DNA of 64,000 nt from positions 62,001-126,000 of the forward strand of contig NZ_RDQR01000002.1 of assembly GCF_003703835.1 (NCBI RefSeq), given 5' to 3'. This DNA comes from Auritidibacter ignavus. Lineage in GTDB: Bacteria; Actinomycetota; Actinomycetes; Actinomycetales; Micrococcaceae. Of this stretch, positions 1-8,913 are shown piece after piece. The notes beneath the pieces were generated by a model. It searched no databases. It was not told where the DNA came from and worked only from the letters and a program-made list of their open reading frames with translations. A program made the position numbers and the translations under genes. Each line of letters starts with the position of its first letter. Position 1 is the first letter of the stretch.

Positions 1-1404
1 TCTGAGGTCGAAGCGACTTCTTCCCAGGATGGCTGGAACGTGACCGTCGGCGATGATCACGGGATAACTGTCACTGCTCCGGAGAATGCCTCCACGGGTG
101 ATAAAACCACGATCACGGTAACTGTGACCTATCCGGACGGTTCCACTGACACCGAGACCTTCACCGTGACCGTCAATGACCCGAGTGGTGATAACGGTGG
201 TGAAGAACCTGGCAGTGACCAAGCGAGCGAGGTAACTCCGAACTGGGACAACACCACTGCTCAACCAGGTCAGACTGTTGAGGTGCCGAATAACGGTGAC
301 GAACTGCCGGAAGGCTCTCAGGTCGAAGTTGCGTCCGATCAGGACGGTTGGACCGTTGAGGTTGGCGAGGACGGTAGCACTATCAAGGTGACTGCCCCAG
401 AAGGTGCCACCTCGGGCGACAAGACCGAAATTACCGTGACCGTGACCTACCCGGATGGCTCCACTGACACCGAAACCTTCACCGTGACCGTGACCGAGCC
501 ATCTGATGGTGGTGAGGGACCTGGTGAGCAGGAGAAGCCGAACTGGGGTGACGCTGAGGGTGAGCCTGGTGAGCGGATCGTGATCCCGAATGAGGGTGGC
601 GAGGTTCCTGAGGACACCACTGTTGAGGTGGAAGGCCCAGGACGTGCCTCGATCGACGAGGACGGCAACCTGGTTGTCGAAATCGATAAGGATGCGAAGC
701 CTCGTGACACCATTGTGGTGGTCGTCAAGGACAAGGACGGCAACGTGATCGATGAGATCACCGTGACCGTGACCGAGCCATCTGATGGTGGTGAGGGACC
801 TGGTGAGCAGGAGAAGCCGAACTGGGGTGACGCTGAGGGTGAGCCTGGTGAGCGGATCGTGATCCCGAATGAGGGTGGCGAGGTTCCTGAGGACACCACT
901 GTTGAGGTGGAAGGCCCAGGACGTGCCTCGATCGACGAGGACGGCAACCTGGTTGTCGAAATCGATAAGGATGCGAAGCCTGGTGACACCATTGTGGTGG
1001 TCGTCAAGGACAAGGACGGCAACGTGATCGATGAGATCACCGTGACCGTGACCGAGCCATCTGATGATGGCGGTGCTGGTGACGGTGGCGACAAGCCTGG
1101 TGACGGTGGCGACAAGCCTGGTGACGGTTCCGGTAAGCCTGGTGATGGCGGCGCTGGTGACGGTTCCGGTAAGCCTGGTGATGGCGGCGCTGGTGACGGT
1201 GCTGGTGACGGTTCCGGCAAGCCTGGTGATGGCGGTTCTGGTGACGGTGCTGGCGATGGCGCTGGTTACGCCTCCGATGCGTCGAGTGACCACAGTGACA
1301 AGCTGGCTTCGACTGGTGCTGGCGTGCTGGGCGCGTTGGGTCTGGGTGGTCTGCTGGCTGCGGCCGGTGGCCTGTTGGCCCGTCGTCGCAAGTCTGAGGA
1401 CTAA
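1..1404 (+). CDS. Rib-like repeat surface protein, LAxTG sortase-anchored (5' partial)
   Basis: The reading frame is open from base 1, so the N-terminus and signal peptide lie upstream of the window; 467 residues are visible. Two Rib/alpha-like beta domains (core motif TVTYPDGSTDTETFTVTV) are followed by two nearly identical 93-residue acidic repeats, then about 75 residues of Gly/Asp/Pro/Lys low complexity (GDGGDKPGDG-type) that would span the cell wall. The C-terminus is a textbook sorting signal: LASTG at visible residues 435-439, a hydrophobic segment rich in Gly/Ala/Leu, and an RRRKSED tail. LAxTG is the variant often used by high-GC Gram-positives with class E sortases. The product should be covalently attached to peptidoglycan and act as a stalk or adhesin; ligand unknown. 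No sortase gene is in the window. Confidence 0.85.
   Translation, partial: SEVEATSSQDGWNVTVGDDHGITVTAPENASTGDKTTITVTVTYPDGSTDTETFTVTVNDPSGDNGGEEPGSDQASEVTPNWDNTTAQPGQTVEVPNNGDELPEGSQVEVASDQDGWTVEVGEDGSTIKVTAPEGATSGDKTEITVTVTYPDGSTDTETFTVTVTEPSDGGEGPGEQEKPNWGDAEGEPGERIVIPNEGGEVPEDTTVEVEGPGRASIDEDGNLVVEIDKDAKPRDTIVVVVKDKDGNVIDEITVTVTEPSDGGEGPGEQEKPNWGDAEGEPGERIVIPNEGGEVPEDTTVEVEGPGRASIDEDGNLVVEIDKDAKPGDTIVVVVKDKDGNVIDEITVTVTEPSDDGGAGDGGDKPGDGGDKPGDGSGKPGDGGAGDGSGKPGDGGAGDGAGDGSGKPGDGGSGDGAGDGAGYASDASSDHSDKLASTGAGVLGALGLGGLLAAAGGLLARRRKSED
482..1039 (+). repeat. Two tandem 279-bp repeats in the surface-protein gene
   Basis: Bases 482-760 and 761-1039 form a direct tandem repeat of 279 bp (93 codons). 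I find one difference, C at 703 versus G at 982, changing Arg to Gly. Near identity at synonymous sites means recent duplication or gene conversion. Confidence 0.9.
1063..1290 (+). repeat. Low-complexity Gly/Asp/Lys/Pro-coding tract
   Basis: Short imperfect tandem units of the type ggtgacggtggcgacaagcc and ggtgatggcggcgctggtga encode the wall-spanning stalk of the preceding surface protein. Such tracts commonly vary in length between strains. Confidence 0.75.
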
Positions 1405-1440
1405 GACTCTGCGCTGCTACTAGTGGTGTAGTTACTGGCG

Positions 1441-1493
1441 GTGGCCGGTCCCGGGTTCTTCGGAACTACACGGGACCGGCCACTGGCGTTTTT
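1441..1493 (+). terminator. Intrinsic terminator of the surface-protein gene
   Basis: A perfect 13-bp stem (1441-1453 with 1471-1483, gtggccggtcccg) with a 17-nt loop is followed by a T run at 1489-1493, 37 bp after the stop codon. Confidence 0.85.
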
Positions 1494-1530
1494 AGGCGTC
1501 CACGACGGGCGTGACGGTGTGGCATAAACG

Positions 1531-1564
1531 ATGAGGGGCTTTCACACGTGTGAAAGCCCCTCAT
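1531..1564. terminator. Perfect 34-bp palindrome, probable terminator for the CoA-binding/metY operon
   Basis: The two 17-base arms (atgaggggctttcacac and its complement) meet without a spacer. The palindrome lies 26 bp beyond the stop of the minus-strand gene, and in that direction it is followed by CGTTTAT. A protein-binding palindrome is possible, but the position between convergent genes favours termination. Confidence 0.6.
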
Positions 1565-1589
1565 TGTGGTCCCTTGCACGAATCTGGTT

Positions 1590-2105
1590 CTATCGATCTA
1601 ATTCCTGGCGGCGCGAAGAGATGACCCCGGTGTTGAAACCAGCGAGGTTCAGCCCGCCGTGGAAGCGAGCGTGTTCAATTTTCACGCAACGGTCCATGAC
1701 GATATTCATGCCATACGACTCGGCCAGGTGTGCCGCCTCTTCATTCCAGATACCCAGCTGGAGCCAGACGATCTTGGCCCCGACGTTGTGGGCATCTTCG
1801 ACAACCGCGGGAGTGTCTTCGGGTTTTCGGAAGACGTCGACGATATCGGGTACGACGGGCAGTGCCTCGAGGCTCGGATACACCTTGTGGCCCAAGATTT
1901 TCCCACCCTTCTCCGCGAGAACCGGGTTGATGAAATACACATCGAAGGTGGTGGAACTAAGCAGGTAAGTCGCGACAAAGTTGGACGCACGGGAGGGCTT
2001 ATCCGAGGCGCCCACGATGGCAATGGACTGGCTCTGACGAAGCAGACTCAAACGTTCCGGAGCCGAGGGGCCGGTCCAGGTGCGGTCTGGCAATGCTGTG
2101 CTCAT
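1590..2105 (-). CDS. CoA-binding domain protein (YccU type)
   Basis: A 171-residue protein with a single Rossmann-like CoA-binding domain (CoA_binding_2 family). The nucleotide-binding signature IAIVGASDKPSRASNFVATY is near residues 28-47, and the family segments PVVPDIVDVFRKPED and WLQLGIWNEEAA follow. Its exact role is not established; family members are small cytosolic proteins. It lies 18 bp downstream of metY in the same direction, so it is probably co-transcribed. That suggests a link with O-acyl-homoserine/sulfur metabolism, which is inference. Confidence 0.8.
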   Translation of the reverse strand: MSTALPDRTWTGPSAPERLSLLRQSQSIAIVGASDKPSRASNFVATYLLSSTTFDVYFINPVLAEKGGKILGHKVYPSLEALPVVPDIVDVFRKPEDTPAVVEDAHNVGAKIVWLQLGIWNEEAAHLAESYGMNIVMDRCVKIEHARFHGGLNLAGFNTGVISSRRQELDR

Positions 2106-2123
2106 GATGGTCCTTTCCTGGAG

Positions 2124-3422
2124 TTAGTGGCTTGCACCATCGGTGGCGGTGGTTAACGCTTGGTCAAGATCCCAGATAATGTCGTCGACGTCTTCGATCC
2201 CCACCGAAATACGAATCAAATCATCCGGAATACCGGCAGCAGCCAATTGTTCATCTGAGAGTTGCTGGTGCGTGGTCGAACCCGGGTGCAACACCAGCGT
2301 TTTAGCATCGCCAACATTCGCTAGATGGGATGCCAACTGAACGCTTTGGATGAAGGTATTTCCGGTGTCGCGACCTCCCTTCACCCCGAAGCTGAAGACC
2401 GAGCCGACCCCTTGTGGCAAGAGCTGTCTCCCCCGTTCGTAGTACGGGTTGTCGGGAAGCCCCGCATGGTTGACGTAGCTAATGCGCGAGTCCTCGTTCA
2501 GCCATTCGGCGACCTGTTGTGCATTAGCAATGTGCGCGTCCATGCGCTGTGGCAAGGTCTCAATCCCTACCATCAGTTGCTGGGCTGACTGCGGTGCCAG
2601 GGTAGGGCCAAAATCGCGCAGTTGCTCGTTGCGGACTTTGGTCAAGAACCCGTATTCGCCGAAGTTGCCCCACCAGCTCAGTCCGTTATAGGACTCCACG
2701 GGTTCGGTCATGGATGGGAAGTTGCCGTTATCCCAGGGGAAGGTGCCGTGCTCCACCACGACTCCTCCCAAGGTGGTGCCGTGGCCGCCCAAGAACTTTG
2801 TGGCGGAGTGGATGACAATATCGGCGCCGTGCTCGAACGGGCGAATCAGATAAGGAGTGGTCAGCGTGGAATCTACCACCAAAGGAACCCCGTGGTGATG
2901 GGCCACCTGCGCGAGACCGGACAAATCCACGATCGTCGATGAGGGGTTCGACACGATCTCGGTGTAGACCGCTTTCGTATTGGGCTGCATAGCCGCTTCA
3001 AAGTCGGTGGCCTCCGTGGAATCCACGAAGGTGGTCTCGATGCCGAAACGACGCAACGAGACGTCCAACTGGGTCACCGTGCCACCGTAGAGTCGCGATG
3101 AGGCCACAATGTGGTCCCCGGCCTGAGCCAGTGCGGCGAATACCACGAACTCTGCGGCCATCCCCGACGACGTCGCTACCCCGCCGATACCGCCTTCCAA
3201 GGAGGCCATCCGTTCTTCAAACGAGGCCACCGTGGGGTTGGCAATGCGTGAATAGATATTGCCGTATTTCTGCAGGGCAAACAGGTTCGCGGCATCCTCG
3301 GTGGATTCGAAGACGAATGAGGTGCTCTGATACACCGGGAGTGCACGCGATCCATGCACCGCATCGGGAACGGTTCCGGCGTGCAAAGCACGGGTGCGGA
3401 ACCCAAATTGGCGTTCAGCCAT
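2124..3422 (-). CDS. metY: O-acetylhomoserine sulfhydrylase (O-acetylhomoserine aminocarboxypropyltransferase)
   Basis: A 432-residue cytosolic PLP enzyme of the Cys/Met metabolism family. Full length, with the PLP-lysine motif SATKFLGGHG (Lys about 209), Tyr/Arg-rich YSRIANPTV near residue 57, and MVGIETLPQR typical of MetY rather than MetB. It makes homocysteine from O-acetylhomoserine and sulfide, the direct sulfhydrylation route to methionine. ATG 3422 is preceded by a good GGAAGGA site. Unlike other sulfur genes here, I see no SAM aptamer in its 5' region (3423-3530). It is first in a two-gene operon with the CoA-binding protein. Confidence 0.9.
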   Translation of the reverse strand: MAERQFGFRTRALHAGTVPDAVHGSRALPVYQSTSFVFESTEDAANLFALQKYGNIYSRIANPTVASFEERMASLEGGIGGVATSSGMAAEFVVFAALAQAGDHIVASSRLYGGTVTQLDVSLRRFGIETTFVDSTEATDFEAAMQPNTKAVYTEIVSNPSSTIVDLSGLAQVAHHHGVPLVVDSTLTTPYLIRPFEHGADIVIHSATKFLGGHGTTLGGVVVEHGTFPWDNGNFPSMTEPVESYNGLSWWGNFGEYGFLTKVRNEQLRDFGPTLAPQSAQQLMVGIETLPQRMDAHIANAQQVAEWLNEDSRISYVNHAGLPDNPYYERGRQLLPQGVGSVFSFGVKGGRDTGNTFIQSVQLASHLANVGDAKTLVLHPGSTTHQQLSDEQLAAAGIPDDLIRISVGIEDVDDIIWDLDQALTTATDGASH

Positions 3423-3593
3423 CGTCGTCCTTCCATTTCAGGTCACTAGTGCAGATCACTGCATGAGGGGTCTGTTTCTCTTCTTGTCTATTGTTCTCGC
3501 GCTCCGGGGAGAATGCGACCTTTATGACTCATGAGGTCACCTAGACTAGAGAGAGCTTGGCTGAGGCCAACCAGATCAGTGTGTGAGGACTTG

Positions 3594-4322
3594 ATGAGTG
3601 AAATGCAATCGACGAGCGAGCGCAAGAACTTTTGGGTCACGGGCAAAGGCGTGCTCACCATTGCGCTGATCGCTATCGGCATCACGGCCATCATCATCTT
3701 CGGTGTGGTGCGTGCGGTCGGCCCCGATGCCGAGGGCGTGGGGCAAGAGGCCACCTATACCGGCGAAACCACGGATTCGATCTGTGGGCTCGGCGGTGTC
3801 GCGCGTGAAGGATCCATTGGTAGCACTCCCGACGCTGACTGGGAAAACCACCGCAATATTTTCTTCCCCGTCTCTGAGCAATACGGGCCTGGTCAGCGCA
3901 ATGATGACGGGGTACCTAGTTGTTTTGAGCATTCACCACGGGGCATGATGTTTGCTGCCGTGTCATATACCGCCATGCTGACGAACCCGGACCGGTTCGA
4001 TGACACCGCGCTCGCGATGCCACTGGGACCCGGCGTTGATACCGAACAGCACAGCTCACAGATGGTCGATGAGGTGCGAGAGCGTTTCGCTGGCGAAGAC
4101 TCCGCGATCGGTGGTTTTCGGCTGGTCCGCTACGACGGTGACGCTGGGCTGATTGAGGTCGCGGTCACCAGCTTTGACGGCACCCACACCACTCGAGCCT
4201 CGTTGTTGTTAGCGATGGAGTGGGTCGATGGTGATTGGAAAATCGTCGGTGACCTGGATGAGCAACCCGTTGAGATCAGAGACTTGCAGGACCACATTGG
4301 TTTCCAGCAATTTCGTGCCTAA
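3594..4322 (+). CDS. Membrane-anchored protein of unknown function (DUF8175-like)
   Basis: I choose ATG 3594 (MSEMQSTSERKN), preceded by GTGAGGAC, over the open frame back to 3531; this gives 242 residues. One N-terminal transmembrane helix (about 14-37) puts the rest outside the cell. The ectodomain starts with SICGLGG, contains FFPVSEQYGPGQ, a second Cys (SCFEHSPRGMMFAAV) and ends in a beta-rich TRASLLLAMEWVDGDWKIVGD segment. From memory this resembles extracellular proteins coded within actinobacterial conjugative elements, but no other conjugation gene is nearby. The two cysteines could form a disulfide. Function unknown. Confidence 0.75.
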   Translation: MSEMQSTSERKNFWVTGKGVLTIALIAIGITAIIIFGVVRAVGPDAEGVGQEATYTGETTDSICGLGGVAREGSIGSTPDADWENHRNIFFPVSEQYGPGQRNDDGVPSCFEHSPRGMMFAAVSYTAMLTNPDRFDDTALAMPLGPGVDTEQHSSQMVDEVRERFAGEDSAIGGFRLVRYDGDAGLIEVAVTSFDGTHTTRASLLLAMEWVDGDWKIVGDLDEQPVEIRDLQDHIGFQQFRA

Positions 4323-4365
4323 GACCTCGTCGCACCCCGGCGGTGACGTCGCGAGTAGCCTCCTG

Positions 4366-4394
4366 TTCGCAAATTCAAGAAATATTCCTATAAT
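4366..4394 (+). promoter_or_regulatory. Candidate sigma-70-type promoter for the BCCT gene
   Basis: A perfect -10 TATAAT (4389-4394) with a -35-like TTCGCA (4366-4371) at 17-bp spacing, in an AT-rich stretch about 75 bp before the ATG. It is the best consensus -10 I found in the window. Confidence 0.55.
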
Positions 4395-4469
4395 AGATCA
4401 TCTGTACCGGGCTGTCGTATTCCGGACGCGTCCTTGATTTCATCTGACGATCTAAGGAGTGACCATCGC

Positions 4470-6464
4470 ATGTCGAATCATGATCCTTCAGACGAACCAG
4501 ACGAGCCACCCACGGCTCAGTCCGCGGGGGCGACGACCACCGAGACATCCGGTGAGGGATCGGTGCTGACCGAAGAAACCGAAGCGGAAGAAATCGATAA
4601 GACCGCCTCCTTGCCCCAGTACATGTCGCTTGGCGAGCATGATTCTGATAGCCGCATCGTGGCCAAGCTGAGACGGCAGGGTGTGAAGATCGGCCGGGGC
4701 ATGATTGCCCCGCACGTGTTCTGGCCATCGACTATCATCGTCATTGCCGTGGCACTGTGCGGTATCTTTTTGCCGGACGCGACCGGTGAAGTCCTGAACG
4801 CCATCCAGACCTGGATCGTCGATACCCTGGGCTGGTACTACGTACTGTGCATTATGGTCTTCATCGGCTTTGCCCTGTTTTTTGGGCTGTCGAAATACGG
4901 CAGACTAAAGCTCGGTTCCCCTGAAGACAAGCCCGACCACGGGTTGCTGTCCTGGTTCTGTATGCTCTTCGCCGCCGGCATGGGTATCGGGTTGGTTTTC
5001 TATGGCGTCGGTGAGCCGCTGACTTTTGCCACCGTGGAACCCAAACCCGGCTGGGAAGGCAGCGAAGCCGACATCGCCAAGCAAGCCATGGCCCAAACCT
5101 TCGTGCACTGGGGCATCCACCCCTGGGCGGTCTACGCCATCATTGGCCTAGCCGTGGCCTACACCATTCACCGGCGTGGGCGTCCGGTCTCGATCCGCTG
5201 GGTTTTTGAACCTCTGCTGGGGGAGCGTGTTAAAGGCATTCTGGGTGACGTGATCGACATCCTGGCGGTGTTCGGCACCATCTTCGGTGTGGCCACTTCA
5301 CTGGGCCTCGGCGTGCAACAGATCGGGACCGGTCTGGAAAAGATCGGCATCGTCGAAACCGCTGATACTGTTCTGCTGGTCATCCTCATCGTGGTCATCA
5401 CGTTCATCGCCACACTCTCTGTGGTCTCCGGTGTGGGACGCGGAATGAAGTGGCTGTCGAACTTCAACCTCAGTCTGGCCGGCGTGGTCCTGATCGCACT
5501 GTTGCTGATGGGACCGACCCTGTTCATCTTCCAGAACCTCGTGGAATCGCTGGGCGTCTACCTGGCCACCTTCTTCGAAATGTCGCTGGACGTGGCCACC
5601 TATACCGGGGAAGACGGATCCGCATGGGCCTCGTCCTGGACCCTGTTCTACTGGGGCTGGTGGGTGTCTTGGGCACCCTTCGTCGGTATCTTCATCGCCC
5701 GAATCTCCCGCGGTCGCACCGTGCGCCAGTTCATTGCTGGTGTGCTCCTGGTGCCGCCGCTGGTCGGTTTCCTCTGGTTCGGCGTGCTGGGCGGCACCGG
5801 GATTTTCCGCCAGCTTTTTGGGGCCGGTGACCTGGTCGAAGACGGCGAAGTCAGCCCCGAAGGGGTGCTCTTCGACGTGCTCGGCGACCTGCCTTTGGGG
5901 ATGTTGTTCTCCATTGTGGGGATCCTGTTGGTCACCATCTTCTTCGTGACCTCTTCAGACTCCGGATCCCTGGTGATGGACATGCTCTCCTCGGGCGGCC
6001 ACCCCAACCCGCCGATCTGGTCGCGCGTGTTGTTCTCCACCGCTGCCGGTGCGCTGGCTATCGGTCTCATGCTGGCCGGCGGATTAGAATCTTTGCAAGC
6101 CGCCGCGTTGGCCACCGCGTTGCCATTCTCTGTGGTGTTGTTGTTTATGTGCTGGTCTTTGGTGCGTTGTCTGCGCGCCGACTACGCCCGCGTGGAACGT
6201 AGCAAGCTGGATGACCGCTACCATGAGTTCGCCAGCAGAATGGCTGACGACTACGAGTGGGACTTCCCCGAACAGCTCACCAGCCACATTGACGACTGGA
6301 TCGATTACCGGCTGGAGGCCACCCGCGGGATCTTCAACCAGAAGAGCAGAGACCCCGCCTCGCCACCGCCAGGCACACGTCCGTCCCGGTTCAACATGCC
6401 CGGAATTGGGCTACGCCGGCACGAAAAGAGCCGGGACGACAAGAACCGGGACGACCGCGAGTAG
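4470..6464 (+). CDS. BCCT family transporter (glycine betaine/choline type)
   Basis: A 664-residue, 12-helix secondary transporter of the betaine/carnitine/choline family. ATG 4470 is chosen because AAGGAG sits 10 bp upstream; a TTG at 4434 is in frame but lacks a site. The N-terminal ~70 residues are acidic, and the C-terminus is charged (RDDKNRDDRE), as in osmosensing BetP-type carriers. Diagnostic segments are GMGIGLVFYGVGEPL (TM3 glycine stretch), FVHWGIHPW, and FYWGWWVSWAPFVGIFIARI. The likely job is Na+-coupled uptake of a quaternary-ammonium osmolyte. Substrate cannot be fixed from sequence. It stands alone between a promoter and a shared terminator. A second, diverged BCCT gene is at 42273-44060. 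Confidence 0.92.
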   Translation: MSNHDPSDEPDEPPTAQSAGATTTETSGEGSVLTEETEAEEIDKTASLPQYMSLGEHDSDSRIVAKLRRQGVKIGRGMIAPHVFWPSTIIVIAVALCGIFLPDATGEVLNAIQTWIVDTLGWYYVLCIMVFIGFALFFGLSKYGRLKLGSPEDKPDHGLLSWFCMLFAAGMGIGLVFYGVGEPLTFATVEPKPGWEGSEADIAKQAMAQTFVHWGIHPWAVYAIIGLAVAYTIHRRGRPVSIRWVFEPLLGERVKGILGDVIDILAVFGTIFGVATSLGLGVQQIGTGLEKIGIVETADTVLLVILIVVITFIATLSVVSGVGRGMKWLSNFNLSLAGVVLIALLLMGPTLFIFQNLVESLGVYLATFFEMSLDVATYTGEDGSAWASSWTLFYWGWWVSWAPFVGIFIARISRGRTVRQFIAGVLLVPPLVGFLWFGVLGGTGIFRQLFGAGDLVEDGEVSPEGVLFDVLGDLPLGMLFSIVGILLVTIFFVTSSDSGSLVMDMLSSGGHPNPPIWSRVLFSTAAGALAIGLMLAGGLESLQAAALATALPFSVVLLFMCWSLVRCLRADYARVERSKLDDRYHEFASRMADDYEWDFPEQLTSHIDDWIDYRLEATRGIFNQKSRDPASPPPGTRPSRFNMPGIGLRRHEKSRDDKNRDDRE

Positions 6465-6510
6465 TCGCGAGCGCGACTCGTCCGGCGCGGTAGGTGTTGC
6501 ACTCCACCAT

Positions 6511-6552
6511 GGCCCGGGTTCTGATGGGCATTCTGCCCTTAGAACCCGGGCC
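6511..6552. terminator. Bidirectional terminator between convergent BCCT and MFS genes
   Basis: A perfect 12-bp stem, ggcccgggttct (6511-6522) with agaacccgggcc (6541-6552), and an 18-nt loop lies in the 93-bp gap between convergent genes. The T run is poor. Confidence 0.65.
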
Positions 6553-6557
6553 GGTTG

Positions 6558-7997
6558 CTAGGATTGCGGTTTCGGTGTCCGTACAAACGGCACCAGCACC
6601 ACGGTGACCACCGATAGCACCGCTCCGTACAGCAGCGCGTTGTGAATACCGGTCATCTCAGCCGTTGCAAGATCCTGGCCCAAGCGCACCCCGAGGGTGG
6701 TGGCCAGTGTCATGACCGTGATGTACAGTGAGGTGCCACCGGCAGCGGCGACCTGTTGCAGTGAATTGATCACCGCCGAGCCGTGAGAATACAGCCGTGG
6801 TGTCAGCGAGTTCAGCGCTGAGGTAAACAGTGGCCCCATCAGGGCCGCTAGCCCGATCGACATCACCACGTGGGTGGTGATCAAGCTACCGAGCCCGGTG
6901 TCGGCATCGAAGGTGGTCATCAGCCACATCGCCACCGAAACCACCACGGCGCCGGGGATTAACAGCACCCGGGCACCGACGGCGTCATAGGCCCGGCCCA
7001 CCAGCCATCCCAAACCGGCCATCACCAGGCCCCCCGGGAGCATGGCCAGCCCGGTGTCCTGAGCAGAGAAGTGCAGAATGTCCTGCATGTAGATCGGCAG
7101 AATCACGATCACGCCGAACAGCCCCACCATGGCAATCAAGACGCATATGGTGGACAGCGTGAAAGTGCGGACGGTGAATACCCGCAGATTCAACAGCGCG
7201 ATATCCCGCAAGGAGATCTGTCGTAGTGTGAAGATCCCCAACGCCACCCCGCCGATGACCAGTGGCACCCAGGGCGACAGGACCGCATGTCCGGTGGCAG
7301 CTTCACCGATAGAACTCAGTCCATAAATCACGCCGGCAAAACCGATCGCTGACAACACCACCGAAAAAACATCCAGCGGCACCTTGCGGGTCTCGGTCAC
7401 GTTACGCAACCGCCACAGCCCCAACAGCACCACCAACACTCCGATCGGCAGAATGATCAAAAACATCCACCGCCAGCTCAACGCATGCAGGATCAGACCG
7501 CCGGCGGTCGGCCCGACCGCCGGAGCGACCGCGATGATGATCGACACCACTCCCATGGTGCGCCCGCGTAAGTGCAACGGCACTACGTTGAGCACCGTGG
7601 TCATCAACAACGGCAACATGATCGCGGTGCCCGCGGCCTGGATGACGCGACCGGTGACGAGTAGTCCGAAGACAGGTGCCGTCGCGGCCACCAGTGTGCC
7701 GAGGACGAAGAACCCGGTGGAGATGACAAACACCACCCGGATCGGCAACCGGGTCAGTAGCCAGCCGGTGGTGGGGATGACCACGGCCATGGTGAGCATG
7801 AACGCGGTGGTGAGCCACTGGACGGTGGCCGGGGTGAGCTGAAATTCGTCCATCAGCACCGGCAAGGCCACCGACATGATGGTCTCGTTGAGGATCATCA
7901 CGAACGAGCCCAGCGCCAACATGGCCAGCACCCCCACAGCGCCCGGTGGTAAGGATGCTCCTGGGGTCTGGGTGGTTTCGGAGTGCTGTGATGACAT
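6558..7997 (-). CDS. MFS multidrug exporter, DHA2 (EmrB/QacA) type
   Basis: The start is ATG 7997 (MSSQHSETTQ), with TTAGGAGT about 9 bp upstream overlapping the end of the preceding lipoprotein gene; the product is 479 residues. It has about 14 predicted helices, the DHA2 features LMDEFQLTPATVQWLTTAFMLTMA, GWLLTRLP and the motif C-like VAPAVGPTAGGLI, and an ENET-like NETIMSVALPVL in TM1. Proton-driven export of drugs or lipophilic compounds is the usual role. It is 13 bp downstream of the lipoprotein gene and probably translated from the same mRNA. Substrate unknown. Confidence 0.88.
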   Translation of the reverse strand: MSSQHSETTQTPGASLPPGAVGVLAMLALGSFVMILNETIMSVALPVLMDEFQLTPATVQWLTTAFMLTMAVVIPTTGWLLTRLPIRVVFVISTGFFVLGTLVAATAPVFGLLVTGRVIQAAGTAIMLPLLMTTVLNVVPLHLRGRTMGVVSIIIAVAPAVGPTAGGLILHALSWRWMFLIILPIGVLVVLLGLWRLRNVTETRKVPLDVFSVVLSAIGFAGVIYGLSSIGEAATGHAVLSPWVPLVIGGVALGIFTLRQISLRDIALLNLRVFTVRTFTLSTICVLIAMVGLFGVIVILPIYMQDILHFSAQDTGLAMLPGGLVMAGLGWLVGRAYDAVGARVLLIPGAVVVSVAMWLMTTFDADTGLGSLITTHVVMSIGLAALMGPLFTSALNSLTPRLYSHGSAVINSLQQVAAAGGTSLYITVMTLATTLGVRLGQDLATAEMTGIHNALLYGAVLSVVTVVLVPFVRTPKPQS

Positions 7998-8010
7998 GCT
8001 GGCCGTACTC

Positions 8011-8757
8011 CTAACGCGTCGCGGTGTAGATCTCGTCAATGCGTTCGCTGGCCGACTCGGCCCAGGCATCGAATGCTATCCCGTCCTGAGGATCGGTGGC
8101 TGAAGGATACACCGACCGGTACCGAAGCCAGGTGCCACCGGTTTCCAGCTCAGCGGTCCGGGCCGTAAGGAAATCCGAGACGACCACCTCTCGGATGGAA
8201 ACCTCACCGGCCTCGGCGGAGACGGTGTCGTCCTCGATCTCGGTCATCTCCTCATTCACACAGTCGGTCTCTCGAGCTTCTTCGAGCTCGACCCGTTCAC
8301 GGCGATCCGCATCGGTGCTGAACTCGACCAGATCGAGTTCTTCGACCGAGGCCGTCTCATCAAGCTGAGTCTCGCCGTCAACCTGGGCATAGACTGCAGG
8401 ATCCGTTGAGTCCATGGCAACCTCGAGCTGTGAGAGTGTTGCCTGCTGACACTGGTCTGGGTCCGACACCTCCCGGAGTGAATCGACCACGAGCCACCGG
8501 TCGCCCCAGATTTCTTCGCCGGTATAGACCATCGCCTCCTGCAGGGTCTCATCGACCTGGTTCGCCAGGGCAATCGATTCCTCGCGGGGTTCCGGTGCTT
8601 GATCGGAGGGAATCGCTGTGGCGGGATCTTGGGCCTGCCCGGATCCCGGGTCGTCCTCGCCACCACAACCGGTCAACCCCAGGGCGCTGAGGCTGACCAG
8701 GGTGGCGAGCGCCACCGAGCGGTACCGCGCGGCGAGCGCGGGCGTGGAGAAAAGCAT
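8011..8757 (-). CDS. Putative secreted lipoprotein, function unknown
   Basis: A 248-residue protein with a lipoprotein signal: positive start, a hydrophobic segment (about 13-28), lipobox LTGC with Cys near 31, then a GGEDDPGSG linker. The mature part is very acidic, especially ELDLVEFSTDADRRERVELEEARETDCVNEEM, and contains two more Cys. I recognise no domain. It is the first gene of a two-gene unit with the MFS exporter, so it could assist export or sensing at the membrane face; this is inferred from position only. Confidence 0.7.
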   Translation of the reverse strand: MLFSTPALAARYRSVALATLVSLSALGLTGCGGEDDPGSGQAQDPATAIPSDQAPEPREESIALANQVDETLQEAMVYTGEEIWGDRWLVVDSLREVSDPDQCQQATLSQLEVAMDSTDPAVYAQVDGETQLDETASVEELDLVEFSTDADRRERVELEEARETDCVNEEMTEIEDDTVSAEAGEVSIREVVVSDFLTARTAELETGGTWLRYRSVYPSATDPQDGIAFDAWAESASERIDEIYTATR

Positions 8758-8913
8758 CGGGAATCATCCTGTCAATAGACGTCGTGCCGGGGAGATTCTT
8801 CTAGGCTACTCACTGCGGGGGCCTTTCGCCTGTCTCTGGTCCCGGCCGCGGTTTCGTGGTTTTCGACCCCCCAGGTATTGTGATCTGCCACACGCGCGCC
8901 GTAGGTTAGGGGT

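Noticed and set aside
447-1220. 257-residue minus-strand ORF opposite the surface-protein repeats
   Set aside because: Ser/Pro/Thr-rich mirror of the repeat gene; it repeats with the same 279-bp period and has no start site. A shadow of the plus-strand gene.
1531-1564. Mobile-element end or attachment site
   Set aside because: A perfect palindrome, but there is no integrase, transposase or target duplication nearby; terminator is simpler.
3423-3530. Possible SAM riboswitch before metY
   Set aside because: The S-box motifs (AGAG, GCAACC, GGTGCTAAT, GATGG) are absent from this leader; only ~170 bp separate metY from the divergent gene.
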